This document shows, piece by piece, positions 24,218 to 32,288 of a stretch of DNA of 64,000 nucleotides. How positions within the stretch are numbered: the stretch's first letter is position 1; every line of letters starts with the position of its first letter. The notes below the pieces were generated by a model. It searched no databases and was not told where the DNA came from. It worked only from the letters and a program-made list of their open reading frames with translations. A program made the translations under genes and the position numbers. Origin of the DNA: Paenibacillus barengoltzii NBRC 101215 (GTDB lineage: Bacteria; Bacillota; Bacilli; Paenibacillales; Paenibacillaceae); the NCBI RefSeq assembly GCF_004000745.1, contig NZ_BILV01000007.1:1-64000 (forward strand), given 5' to 3'.

Positions 24218-25462
24218 TTACTCGAACGAAACACCACTTGGTTGCCGGATCTGCTCCATGGCATACCTTAGCGCGTCGATCGTATGGTTAAAATCATCAA
24301 CCGGCTTGTTCAGGAATTTTCCCGCCTTGTTTTGATCCCAAACATAGCTGGATAACTCAATGCTGACATTCGGGCAGCGGAATTTATGAACAATGATTTC
24401 GTATTGCTGAAGGTACTGAATACCGACCTTGACACTGTCTCCGCCTTTCTCGGCCGCCCTAATCCGACCAATACCTAGGCTACGAATCTCGTCGATGGAC
24501 TTAGGCTCCGAAGAATCGGCGATTATACGTTCTTTGGCGTACCCCTTGGACTTGATCATCGAAGCGATGTCGTTGTTCGTCATACCATGTTCATAGTGCT
24601 CATCAAAGATATAAAGCTTCTTCTCGTCCTTATTTACTAGGGCTGCCACCAGGGCTGTTGGGTCGTTGGTATACCCGAAATCTAGGCCGAATACCGCTCG
24701 GTAGCCAGGCAGCTTAGCGATCGCGCGATGATCGAAATCCTCCTCACGCCAATCCTCGAATATCGCTCCTTCGGCAATCCCCCAATTTCCTTCCCCTTCA
24801 ACTCGGTAGCGTTTCGGTTTATATTCCCTCATCCACTCAAACCGTGCGCGATCATCGTCACCCAGGAACTCGTTACACCGATATGTCGTCGTCAGGGCTA
24901 ACGTATCGGGATCCGGGTTGTCGAAAAAGCGGCTCTTTAACCAGTGCTTTTCATTCCAAGGGTTAAATGTCAGCGTCAATTGTTTGAAGTACCCATCTGG
25001 CATCTCGCCCCGAATCGACATATCCACTTTGTCAAAATCGTCCTCGTTCATGATCTGGTAGGCTTCCTCGAACCAGGCCCAACACAAATAGCCGGTGTCC
25101 ACCGTGATAGAGGTGATCGACATCGGATCATCGAGGCCCCGGAACAATATCTTCTGTCCTGTAGGCTTGTATATAGCCTCCAAGGGGCTCTTTTTGAAGT
25201 TCCAGAGGTGCGCGACTCCCAGCCGATTAACAGCCCATTTAAGCTGTGCCCAGGTGCTGTCTTTGTGCGTGTTAAATGTCTTACGGAGAACGAGAGTATT
25301 CGCCAGCGGCATCTTCATCATGTTGTATGGGATCCATAATGCACTCGTGACACTCTTCTTGGATCCGCGACCACCCTTAACAACACGGTAACGACCTTTG
25401 AAACGCCAAAAGTCGGAATATCCCTTTCCGACGGTCTGCTGCAAGCTAATTTCTTTACTCAT
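24218..25462 (-). CDS. terL: Terminase large subunit (PBSX XtmB-like)
   Basis: A 414-aa packaging motor and nuclease. The Walker A-like [12 protein letters not shown], Walker B-like [10 protein letters not shown], the [11 protein letters not shown] coupling region, the RNase H-type nuclease Asp in [14 protein letters not shown], the [13 protein letters not shown] motif and the final [12 protein letters not shown] are in order. I took the ATG at 25462 (MSKEIS) with AGGGATG upstream, overlapping terS by eight bases; the longer frame to 25519 lies wholly inside terS. Likely headful packaging, inferred from family. Confidence 0.95.
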   Translation of the reverse strand: MSKEISLQQTVGKGYSDFWRFKGRYRVVKGGRGSKKSVTSALWIPYNMMKMPLANTLVLRKTFNTHKDSTWAQLKWAVNRLGVAHLWNFKKSPLEAIYKPTGQKILFRGLDDPMSITSITVDTGYLCWAWFEEAYQIMNEDDFDKVDMSIRGEMPDGYFKQLTLTFNPWNEKHWLKSRFFDNPDPDTLALTTTYRCNEFLGDDDRARFEWMREYKPKRYRVEGEGNWGIAEGAIFEDWREEDFDHRAIAKLPGYRAVFGLDFGYTNDPTALVAALVNKDEKKLYIFDEHYEHGMTNNDIASMIKSKGYAKERIIADSSEPKSIDEIRSLGIGRIRAAEKGGDSVKVGIQYLQQYEIIVHKFRCPNVSIELSSYVWDQNKAGKFLNKPVDDFNHTIDALRYAMEQIRQPSGVSFE

Positions 25463-26147
25463 GCAGATCATCCCTAAACACAACGACTTCTGGATTCGAT
25501 TCGTTGTTAATCTTCTCAACCTCGCCTTTAAGCTTCTTAATCCTCAGTTGCTGCTCCTCGGTAGCCATATCTGTTTTTAACAGCTCGTCATATTGCCGAA
25601 TAAGGCTCTGCAGCGTCCCCATAGCCCGGCTCTGTGCCTGTAGGAAGGTCGCCTGCTTGTCCCAGGCTTGCTGCACTTCCCAGCGCTCACCAATGACGTT
25701 CCCACTCTTCTCCTCGACCCGCTCCACCGTCTTGTCGTCCCGATCCCGAACATACATGATCTGCTGAGCCCGTATGATGGCTGTGTACTGGATCATGATG
25801 TTATCCCAAACGATATCGAGCGGGGAGCGGGTCTGCAACTGCTCCATGATCTCCAAAGACTCAGGCGGCAGGTATTTTCGAAACAGACCGTGCTTAACCG
25901 CCTTACTGTTCCTAGGTGGTCCGCCTGGGCCGCCTCGGTTACCTACGGCGTTTTTGTTGCCCGGCGGGGCACCACCTTTATTTGTGTGCACCCTTTTCGA
26001 TTTGTGTGCACCCTTTTTCCGATCCCAGCCATGCCGCTGCTTCCAGCTCTTCACAGTATTTAGGGATACGCCGTATTTATCGGCGATCTCTTTATATTTC
26101 ATGCCGGACATATAATCCTGTTCGGCCAAAACGTGCGTCTCTGCCAT
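25455..26147 (-). CDS. terS: Terminase small subunit (PBSX XtmA-like)
   Basis: A 230-aa DNA-recognition subunit. It starts with a homeodomain-like HTH ([20 protein letters not shown], then [10 protein letters not shown]), has a basic Gly/Pro-rich linker with [20 protein letters not shown], and a helical region that ends in a coiled coil ([20 protein letters not shown]). The pac site is probably inside or near this gene. The ribosome site (GGGGTGG) is far from the ATG. Confidence 0.93.
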   Translation of the reverse strand: MAETHVLAEQDYMSGMKYKEIADKYGVSLNTVKSWKQRHGWDRKKGAHKSKRVHTNKGGAPPGNKNAVGNRGGPGGPPRNSKAVKHGLFRKYLPPESLEIMEQLQTRSPLDIVWDNIMIQYTAIIRAQQIMYVRDRDDKTVERVEEKSGNVIGERWEVQQAWDKQATFLQAQSRAMGTLQSLIRQYDELLKTDMATEEQQLRIKKLKGEVEKINNESNPEVVVFRDDLHE

Positions 26148-26299
26148 CTACATCATCACCACCCCCGAGTTGTGTTGGTTTTACAAATTAAAAAGCACCC
26201 CGAAGGATGCCAAAGTCTACTACTTTTTTACTAGGCAAATACTACCAAATAGGTATAAAATATTCTTGTACTCGACATTACGCGAAGGGAGGGAGAACC

Positions 26300-26575
26300 T
26301 TGAACGATAAGTCGTACTTGATATCTTATGATTTAATTGCTCCGGGTCGAAACTATGATAAGTTATTTGAAGCCATCAAGGCTTATCCAAAATGGGCTAA
26401 ACTTTTAGAGTCCGTTTGGGTCATCAAATCTTCACGATCCGCTGCTGAAGTCCGAGACAATTTACAAAACTATATCGACAAAAATGATAAACTGATTGTT
26501 ATGAATTTGTCTCGTGAAGCCGCCTGGTACAACCTCCCAGATACAGTCACGAAATGGTTGCAAGAGAACTTGTGA
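26300..26575 (+). CDS. Cas2/SinR-like protein, accessory gene on the opposite strand
   Basis: A 91-aa protein with the single ferredoxin-like fold pattern of Cas2, VapD and SinR-family proteins: YLISYDLIAPGRNYDKLFEAI, KLLESVWVIKSSRSAAEVRD and KLIVMNLSREAAWYNL. The first strand Asp (SYDL) matches the metal-site Asp of Cas2-type ribonucleases. No CRISPR repeats exist in the window. The start is TTG at 26300 after GGGAGGGAG; the upstream ATG at 26207 has no ribosome site. It runs against the late operon, ends in its own terminator and is AT-rich, so it is a moron. A weak TATAAA box lies upstream near 26256. Confidence 0.8.
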   Translation: MNDKSYLISYDLIAPGRNYDKLFEAIKAYPKWAKLLESVWVIKSSRSAAEVRDNLQNYIDKNDKLIVMNLSREAAWYNLPDTVTKWLQENL

Positions 26576-26735
26576 CAATATCATTTTGGCCGGTGCACTC
26601 GAAAGTGCCCGGCTTTTTGTTTTTAATTACTACAACCGTAGCCGGGCCTTCGATATTCATACCAGCAACCTCGGCATCAATATGACAAATACTACCTGCC
26701 GGTACTTCAAGGATTTCGATTTCGGCATCCTTCAT
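26547..26735 (-). CDS. Possible small phage protein
   Basis: A 62-aa frame (MKDAEIEILEVPAGSICHID...) with a conserved-looking strand order, EVAGMNIEGPATVVVIKNKKPG. GGAG lies 11 bases before the ATG. Its 3' end overlaps the last 29 bases and the terminator of the convergent Cas2-like gene, which weakens the case. The frame extends further upstream to 26864, but that part reads like non-coding sequence. Function unknown. Confidence 0.45.
   Translation of the reverse strand: MKDAEIEILEVPAGSICHIDAEVAGMNIEGPATVVVIKNKKPGTFECTGQNDIVTSSLATIS
26589..26624 (+). terminator. Terminator of the Cas2-like gene
   Basis: GCCGGTGCACT and AGTGCCCGGC form an 11-bp stem with one mismatch and a CGAA loop, followed by TTTTTGTTTTT. 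Confidence 0.9.
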
Positions 26736-26826
26736 TTTCTTTTCAACTCCTTTCAGGAAAATAAAATACCGGCACCCGAAGGCACCGGCAAGAAACAGGA
26801 GGAGGAACCAAAAAGGCGAATTAAAT

Positions 26827-26913
26827 GCCCCAGGTGGATTCGAACCACCGATAGCATCGCCCATTCTGCCGTGAGTCGGAATTGAACCGACGCGATGCTA
26901 CCCCATAGGGGGC
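26827..26913 (-). ncRNA. tRNA-like structured RNA candidate
   Basis: On the minus strand GCCCC (26913-26909) can pair with GGGGC (26831-26827) as an acceptor-like stem. Inside are a 9-bp stem (TAGCATCGC/GCGATGCTA, 26900-26892 with 26860-26852) capped by GTCGG-TTCAATT-CCGAC, and a perfect T-arm (GGTGG-TTCGAAT-CCACC, 26849-26833). Both 7-base loops fit the T-loop consensus TTCRANY. There is no D-arm, no ordinary anticodon arm and no encoded CCA, so it is not a normal tRNA. A CCCCTATGGGG hairpin competes with the outer stem. Confidence 0.55.
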
Positions 26914-26921
26914 TACGATTG

Positions 26922-26966
26922 GAGACGCGGCTGCCGAACGACCTTGATCATTGCCAGCCGCGTCTC
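26922..26966. other. Long GC-rich hairpin beside the tRNA-like element
   Basis: A perfect 12-bp inverted repeat (GAGACGCGGCTG/CAGCCGCGTCTC) encloses a 21-base loop. No T tract follows on either strand, so it is not an intrinsic terminator. It lies between the late regulator gene and the tRNA-like element, and may be part of the same RNA. Confidence 0.7.
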
Positions 26967-26991
26967 GATACATTTTCACAATCCCAGTATA

Positions 26992-27414
26992 TCAGGAAAA
27001 ATCAATCTTTTTGTGCCTTCTTTGTGCCTTAATGCGGCTGCTGACTTTTCGAATCCAATCGTAGGAGTATCCTAACTTGTCAGCGATCTTATATAACGGC
27101 AGCCCTTCGACATCCCGCATATATGCGACCTGATACTCGACTCCCTGAAAATCCCGTATGTTCGCCTCGATCTTTTGCAGGATCAGCTTCTTGGCAGCCA
27201 ATCGGTTTGATGTTTCCCCAATCTTCTCAACCACCGCGTCGTAATATTCCAACGCCTTATCCAGGGGGACGTGCACCGGCAGCGGATCGGAAGGAAGTTG
27301 GCCGGAAAAACATAGCTTCCTCGCCTCCTTCAGTTCTGCTTCCAGATCAATCAGTCGCAGTTCCAGGATCTCGATCTCATTGGTGATATCGTTATACGTT
27401 TTTACGAAGTCCAT
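26992..27414 (-). CDS. Late transcription regulator (sigma-like/ArpU-type HTH)
   Basis: A 140-aa protein: an N-terminal coiled coil (EIEILELRLIDLEAELKEAR), a middle helix set, and a C-terminal sigma-70 region 4-like HTH (YMRDVEGLPLYKIADKLGYS, then WIRKVSSRIK). Proteins of this layout just upstream of terminase control late genes in Gram-positive phages. ATG 27414 follows CGGTGAT. It overlaps the preceding ORF by 23 bases. Confidence 0.8.
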   Translation of the reverse strand: MDFVKTYNDITNEIEILELRLIDLEAELKEARKLCFSGQLPSDPLPVHVPLDKALEYYDAVVEKIGETSNRLAAKKLILQKIEANIRDFQGVEYQVAYMRDVEGLPLYKIADKLGYSYDWIRKVSSRIKAQRRHKKIDFS

Positions 27415-27616
27415 CAGTATCACCGTCCCTGTAAAACGCAGTAATGGCCGCGATCTGTTCGATCTCAATATAACTTAGACTAAACTTTTCTTTGTCACTG
27501 TTCGTCGTCCACTTCAATGACTTTATCCCACCTAAAGCGTCCTTTTTCATTTCGAATTCTTTGGTTGTAAACTCAACAACCTGTCCTGATTTAAGATAGA
27601 TTCTCACATCAAACAT
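27392..27616 (-). CDS. Small hypothetical phage protein
   Basis: A 74-aa protein, mostly strands (MFDVRIYLKSGQVVEFTTKE, LSYIEIEQIAAITAFYRDG). The outline suggests a small SH3- or PH-like barrel. AGGGGTGA is upstream of the ATG. It sits between replication and late control genes. Function unknown. Confidence 0.75.
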   Translation of the reverse strand: MFDVRIYLKSGQVVEFTTKEFEMKKDALGGIKSLKWTTNSDKEKFSLSYIEIEQIAAITAFYRDGDTDGLRKNV

Positions 27617-27622
27617 ATCCGT

Positions 27623-27889
27623 TCACCCCTCTCCTGAATCAAACACTTCCGTCTCTGTTGCCTCCACCGTCACCGCGTGGATCCCGTCCCACAGTTCCCT
27701 GATTTCCCTGGCTTTCGCCACGACAGCCGCTTTTTGTTTCAGAGTCAGAACGATGTCCATCGCTTCGCCGTAATGTCGCTCAGCCATGGCGTAGGCCCTG
27801 GTGTGAATCTCATTCTGGGCTGCCCAAAAGTCTTTAGGCTTTAGCCGCTTAAGCTCTTTGGCTGCTTTGCGTTTTTCAGCTCTGTTCAT
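27623..27889 (-). CDS. Small helical hypothetical phage protein
   Basis: An 88-aa basic, helix-rich protein (MNRAEKRKAAKELKRLKPKD, then EIHTRAYAMAERHYGEAM and LKQKAAVVAKAREIRELW). AAGGGAGATG precedes the ATG. It lies seven bases after the SNF2 helicase gene. No known motif. Confidence 0.75.
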   Translation of the reverse strand: MNRAEKRKAAKELKRLKPKDFWAAQNEIHTRAYAMAERHYGEAMDIVLTLKQKAAVVAKAREIRELWDGIHAVTVEATETEVFDSGEG

Positions 27890-27896
27890 GTCCGGA

Positions 27897-29288
27897 TCAT
27901 CTCCCTTCAGCCTTGATCTTCTCGGCTCGGACTTTCAGGGCTTCCAAAAGTTTATCCTGTGTCGTTGCTTTGGCTTCGAGAGCAGCCATAACGTCCTCAT
28001 CTGCACCGCCCTGGACAACCAGGTGGTGCAAAATGACCTTTTGTTTCTGACCTTGGCGATGCAGCCGACCGTTTGCCTGCTCGTATAGCTCCAGTGACCA
28101 GGTCAGGCCAAACCACACAACGTGATTGCCTCCATCTTGCAGGTTTAGTCCGTAGGCGGCGCTGGCCGGATGCGCAAGCAGGATATCGACTTTCCCGGAG
28201 TTCCAGTCCATTTGATCTTGTGGCGTTTTCAGATCCCGGACGCGAAGGCCTGTTTTCTCCAGCGCTTTTTTGATCCGATCACGATCGTGCTGATAGCTAT
28301 AAAAGACCAGCGCCGGCTTACCGTTAAGCTGCTCGATCAACTCTAAGAAAGCCTCTATCTTGCAGTTATGGATTTCATGGACGTTTCGATCGCCGTCATA
28401 CAACGCTCCGTTACAAAGCTGTAGCAGCTTACCTGTTAACACAGCTGCACTCGTTGCGGTGATCTCAGTTTCCTCGTCGATCTCCAACAGTAGTTCCTTC
28501 TCCATCTGCTTGTACTGTTTTTGTGCCTTGTCGTCCAAGACAACCGGAATCACATTCGTGATAGCGTCCGGCAGCTCCAGGTAATCCTCTGCTTTCATGC
28601 TGATGCAAAGGTCTGCGATCTTGCGTTGAATGACTTCGTCAGCTCCTGGCTTGGCGGTATACCCAAATCCGTTATAATTCCGCTCGAAATACTTTTCGCG
28701 ATAGTGCGTGATCCGTTTTTCCAGCCGCTCTCCTTGATCCAGTAGATTGATCTGCGCCCACAGGTCAAGTAATCCGTTTGGTGCCGGCGTCCCGGTCAGA
28801 CCGACGATCCGGCGAATGTGAGGCCGTACCCAGGTCAGCACCTTAAACCGCTTCGCCTGATGGTTTTTAAAGCTAGAGAGTTCATCCAGAACTACCATGT
28901 CAAACGGCCAAGCGTTCCGGTAATATTCCACCAGCCAAGCCACGTTGTCCCTATTGATGACCCAGATATCACCGGGCGTATTCAGTGCTCGGATCCGCTT
29001 CTGCTGGTTTCCCAGCACCGGAATAATCCGAAGATGCTGCAGATGCTGCCACTTGGCCGCCTCGTTGCTCCAGGTGGCCTCTGCCACTTTCTTCGGCGCC
29101 ACCACCAAAGCCCGGCGGATAGCAAAACGGTTATACTTCAAATCATTGATAGCTGTAAGGGTGATGACGGTCTTGCCCAGGCCCATGTCCAAAAATAACC
29201 CTAGGGCCTCGTCAGCCAATAGCCGGTTAATGCAATACCGCTGATAATCATGCGGGACAAACTTCTTTTTCTCGCTCAATGCATCCAT
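27897..29288 (-). CDS. SNF2-family DEAD-like helicase
   Basis: A 463-aa superfamily 2 helicase or translocase of the phage replication module. Motifs: Q-like FVPHDYQRYCINRL, Walker A LDMGLGKTVITLTAI, VVAPKKVAEATW (Ia), Walker B VVLDELSSFKNH (DELS in place of DEAH), LTGTPAPNG (III), ALVFYSYQHDRDRIKKAL (IV), LLAHPASAAYGLNLQ (V) and QANGRLHRQGQKQKVILHHL (VI). The best start is ATG 29288; GGAG lies 11 bases upstream. It overlaps VRR-NUC by 13 bases. Confidence 0.93.
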   Translation of the reverse strand: MDALSEKKKFVPHDYQRYCINRLLADEALGLFLDMGLGKTVITLTAINDLKYNRFAIRRALVVAPKKVAEATWSNEAAKWQHLQHLRIIPVLGNQQKRIRALNTPGDIWVINRDNVAWLVEYYRNAWPFDMVVLDELSSFKNHQAKRFKVLTWVRPHIRRIVGLTGTPAPNGLLDLWAQINLLDQGERLEKRITHYREKYFERNYNGFGYTAKPGADEVIQRKIADLCISMKAEDYLELPDAITNVIPVVLDDKAQKQYKQMEKELLLEIDEETEITATSAAVLTGKLLQLCNGALYDGDRNVHEIHNCKIEAFLELIEQLNGKPALVFYSYQHDRDRIKKALEKTGLRVRDLKTPQDQMDWNSGKVDILLAHPASAAYGLNLQDGGNHVVWFGLTWSLELYEQANGRLHRQGQKQKVILHHLVVQGGADEDVMAALEAKATTQDKLLEALKVRAEKIKAEGR

Positions 29289-29566
29289 AAATCCATACAC
29301 TCCTGGATCAAAGCATCTACTTGCTCCCGGCTATCGATCACCCGGACATCCTGCTGGTACGACTTGATTCGTTTATGCTGCGCCAGCTGCAGCGGTCGCG
29401 GTTTTTCTCCCGGGGCTTTCAGCTCAACGAATACGATACACCCCCCGGGAAAGAACACGATCCTGTCGGGCACTCCGCTGTTCCCAGGGGATGTCCACTT
29501 CGGGGCCCAACCTCCCACCGCTTTGACCCTCTCCCGCAAATAAGCTTCTATGTCTCGTTCTCTCAC
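29276..29566 (-). CDS. VRR-NUC domain nuclease
   Basis: A 96-aa standalone VRR-NUC (PD-(D/E)XK superfamily) protein: RDIEAYLRERV (first Glu), TSPGNSGVPDRIVFFPGG (Asp), VFVELKAPGEKP (the ExK of the active site) and LQLAQHKRIKSYQQDVRVID. It may resolve branched DNA or process ends. The start is GTG 29566 with GGAGG eight bases upstream. It is usually paired with the SNF2 helicase in phages. Confidence 0.92.
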   Translation of the reverse strand: MRERDIEAYLRERVKAVGGWAPKWTSPGNSGVPDRIVFFPGGCIVFVELKAPGEKPRPLQLAQHKRIKSYQQDVRVIDSREQVDALIQECMDLWMH

Positions 29567-29703
29567 TTGACAAACCTCCTCAAGATGTGTTACGCGTGCG
29601 CGCCCGTACACGCGTAACTTTTTTATAAATTAGGCGGATTAGGCGTTATATATAAGTCCCTAAATTCTATATTCTCTTTGTTATTCTTATTTAGTTAATT
29701 AAG

Positions 29704-29859
29704 TGTCAACAGTGTCAATTAAGTAATGTAAATATAGATTTTATAAGGCCTATTGGCTTTGACACTTAAGTTGACACTGATGTTGTCACTTATCGGAACT
29801 GTCACATTGCCTTTGTTGCCACTTCTCAAAGTGTCACGCCCTGCTTGTCAACATTGTCA
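29704..29859. repeat. TGTCA iteron cluster, probable replication origin
   Basis: TGTCA or its complement TGACA occurs nine times in 156 bases: 29704, 29713, 29760, 29772, 29784, 29800, 29832, 29846 and 29855. An AT-rich stretch (29612-29720, with GGATTAGGCG-type repeats and TATATATAAG) adjoins it. It lies in the only sizeable gap of the replication module, next to the VapE primase-helicase gene. This is the pattern of a phage origin with unwinding region. No gene is seen in 29567-29856. Confidence 0.6.
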
Positions 29860-32265
29860 ACTCGATTTCCGTTTAAATCCCCGCTGGAATTCATAAGGCC
29901 CAAACCTTCCTCGGTACTCTTCCCACCCGGGTATCGAGGCCAAAATACCATTTATCTCCCGGGTGTCCGTCTGCTTCATAAATTTAATGTCCGATCGGAA
30001 GCATTCACACCAAATCTCTGCGGCGCATATCCGGTCCCGGGGCCCTGCCTCCCCTTCATGGGGCTTCCCAAACTCTCCGCTCCAGTACATCAGTCTCGAA
30101 GGGATATCACGTTTTTGCCAGTCGTCCGGAACTGGCCGCTCTACGAATGCCCGGATGATCCCCTCTTTAGCGCTGCTTTCCCTGTGAGCCTCCTGCTGAT
30201 GTTTGCTGAGCTCTTCAGCCTCTCCGGTCAAATATAGAGCCTCGCCAAGTTGCCAACGTACAAAGGCCTCCGCATAAATTTGGTCAACTTCGCACTCCAG
30301 ATCCCGAAAGACGCTCTTTGTCGGCTTCAAGATCCCGACGTCCACCGGCCAAAAGCGCCGGTTCCCGGTCCGGTCTCGCAGGAATTCGCTGTCGTTCGTT
30401 GTCCCAAAGAATACACAGCGCCGTGGGTACGGCATGGTGCGCTTCCCGTAGGCTTCCCGGTAAATGTCCTCCGTCCGGCTGAGGAACTGCTTAACGGCGT
30501 TACTCTCGGATTTACTCATCCCCGTCAGCTCGCCGACCTCGTTGATCCAGATGCCCTGTATCATCTCACAGGCCTCTTTCCCTTCGAATGTCGTCAGGCT
30601 GTCGCTGTACCAGTTCTTTCCCAGCAGCCGCAGGAAGGTCGACTTCCCGAGCCCCTGCGGACCGGCCAAGATCGGCATATAGTCATATTTGATTCCGGGC
30701 TGCATGGCACGAGCGACAGCAGCCGTCAGCGATTTGCGGGCCACTGCCCGGGTGTAAACGTTGTCCTCTGCGCCTAGATAGTCTGTTAATACCGTATCAA
30801 GACGAGGCACTCCATCCCATTTCAGGCCTTCTAGGTATTGCCGCACGTCGTTGAAGCGGTTTTTATGGGAAACGAGCGTCAGGGCGTTATTGATTTTTGT
30901 CTCAACGGCAATACCATAAACTTTCTCAATGTAGTGATAAATGCCAGCGTCGTCGCTGGTACCCCATGGCCTCCGCTCTGTTCGTGCATCCCACGGGAGT
31001 GGGCCGAGCACAAGCCCCCGGTTTGCGAACTCATCAAAAGCGATTTTGCCCTTCAGCGCGGGATCATTCTCCAGTATGATCAGCACGTTGTCGACCGTTT
31101 TGAGGTACATGCCGTTGCTGTTGATCTCCAGTCGCTTCATCCAGTCCAGATCATCTGGCGGCACCAATGCCTCCGCCGCAGCGGCATCCTGGAACCCCGC
31201 GACGGCCTTTTCGTATCGCTCGGCCATCAGCAGCCCGGCAACCGCCTCCTGCTCCATCGCAAACGCCGTCATGGCTGCGTAGCTGGGGAGCTTATTCGTC
31301 GGCGTCCCGGGCTTCGCTTCGTCGTCCTGGTCGCCAAATTTATGCAGCCGGACCAGGTCAAAGGCATTGACAAGGCGACCGCTGCACGGATCCGTCGCAT
31401 GGTGACTGTACAAAAATTGCCCGTCATCGTACACGATCGCGCCGCCCGTGGTCGAGCCGCCGACGTACGTATAACGGCCGCTGCCGTCATCAGTCGGGAT
31501 GTAGATACCAGGAAGAAAAGTTTCCATGGCCCCATAGATGTCGTAGACTCGACAGAACGCGCCGACGACACCAGGCTTTGTTGTTGGGTCGCCTTGCTTC
31601 GCAGCCATCCGGACATGTGCCTGGTTGGTCCCGGGGACCTGCGGCCACTCCGCGATGTTGCGCCAGTCCGCATACATAGCAAGCACGCCATCAGCGGATA
31701 GGAACGGCTTATCCCCGTAAGTAAAGACGTATTGGCTATCGGCACAGCAGCTCGGCCAGTACATCAGGCGGGCCACCTGAAACGTCGTCGGGTCGCACAG
31801 CTCAATCCCGATGATTGCCGCAAGCTTGCGGGCTAGCGGCTCGTATTCGTCTGCTGTGACGGTCCGGTCGAGCGGCGCTAGTACCCGCAGCCGCGGCTTC
31901 GCCTCCTCGTGCTTGCGCGTCGAGTACACCGCGTAGGCGCAGCCCAGGGCGTCCAGCCGGCGCAGCACGTCCGCCGTACCGCCGGCAGGGATGTTGTCCA
32001 GGTCGAGTGTAATCACGTCGCGCCCGGTCACCGCCCCGGCCTTCCGCCGGCCGCCGGCGAGGGCCCCGGCGACGAATCCCCCGACGTCCTTAAGGTCGTC
32101 CTGCTGGCTCTTTGGCATCGCCAGGTACTGCGCCAGCGTCTCGGTGCCGCGTGTCGCCGTCCGCAGGCGCTCCACCAGCTCGGACCAGTAGATCATCTGC
32201 GGCTGCCAATTCGTGCTGTGCCGGCTGCCGGCGGCGGATATGGTTAGTTGTCTGTTAAATTGCAT
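29857..32265 (-). CDS. VapE-family primase-helicase
   Basis: An 802-aa replication protein. The N-terminal ~250 residues look like an archaeo-eukaryotic-type primase domain (VITLDLDNIPAGG with metal Asp pair, YSTRKHEEAKPRLRVLAPLD). The middle contains a zinc- or ligand-like segment, and the C-terminal ~350 residues are a VirE/VapE helicase with Walker A GPQGLGKSTFLRLLG, Walker B-like IQGIWINEVGELTGM and FFGTTNDSEFLRDRTGNRRFWP. ATG 32265 has GGAGG eight bases upstream, so the longer frame to 32376 is not used. Confidence 0.92.
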   Translation of the reverse strand: MQFNRQLTISAAGSRHSTNWQPQMIYWSELVERLRTATRGTETLAQYLAMPKSQQDDLKDVGGFVAGALAGGRRKAGAVTGRDVITLDLDNIPAGGTADVLRRLDALGCAYAVYSTRKHEEAKPRLRVLAPLDRTVTADEYEPLARKLAAIIGIELCDPTTFQVARLMYWPSCCADSQYVFTYGDKPFLSADGVLAMYADWRNIAEWPQVPGTNQAHVRMAAKQGDPTTKPGVVGAFCRVYDIYGAMETFLPGIYIPTDDGSGRYTYVGGSTTGGAIVYDDGQFLYSHHATDPCSGRLVNAFDLVRLHKFGDQDDEAKPGTPTNKLPSYAAMTAFAMEQEAVAGLLMAERYEKAVAGFQDAAAAEALVPPDDLDWMKRLEINSNGMYLKTVDNVLIILENDPALKGKIAFDEFANRGLVLGPLPWDARTERRPWGTSDDAGIYHYIEKVYGIAVETKINNALTLVSHKNRFNDVRQYLEGLKWDGVPRLDTVLTDYLGAEDNVYTRAVARKSLTAAVARAMQPGIKYDYMPILAGPQGLGKSTFLRLLGKNWYSDSLTTFEGKEACEMIQGIWINEVGELTGMSKSESNAVKQFLSRTEDIYREAYGKRTMPYPRRCVFFGTTNDSEFLRDRTGNRRFWPVDVGILKPTKSVFRDLECEVDQIYAEAFVRWQLGEALYLTGEAEELSKHQQEAHRESSAKEGIIRAFVERPVPDDWQKRDIPSRLMYWSGEFGKPHEGEAGPRDRICAAEIWCECFRSDIKFMKQTDTREINGILASIPGWEEYRGRFGPYEFQRGFKRKSS

Positions 32266-32288
32266 GACGCCTGCCTCCTGCGAATGAA

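Noticed and set aside
26300-26575. CRISPR-associated cas2 with array
   Set aside because: No repeat-spacer array and no other cas gene anywhere in the window.
26767-26790. GC-rich segment thought to be a terminator (CCGGCACC...GGCACCGG)
   Set aside because: On inspection the arms are direct, not inverted, repeats, so no stable stem forms.
26827-26913. Ordinary tRNA gene
   Set aside because: T-arms are convincing, but I cannot fit a D-arm, a standard anticodon arm and a 7-bp acceptor. Kept only as a tRNA-like candidate.
30838-31701. 287-codon plus-strand frame opposite the VapE gene
   Set aside because: Shadow of the VapE primase-helicase gene; no start signals.
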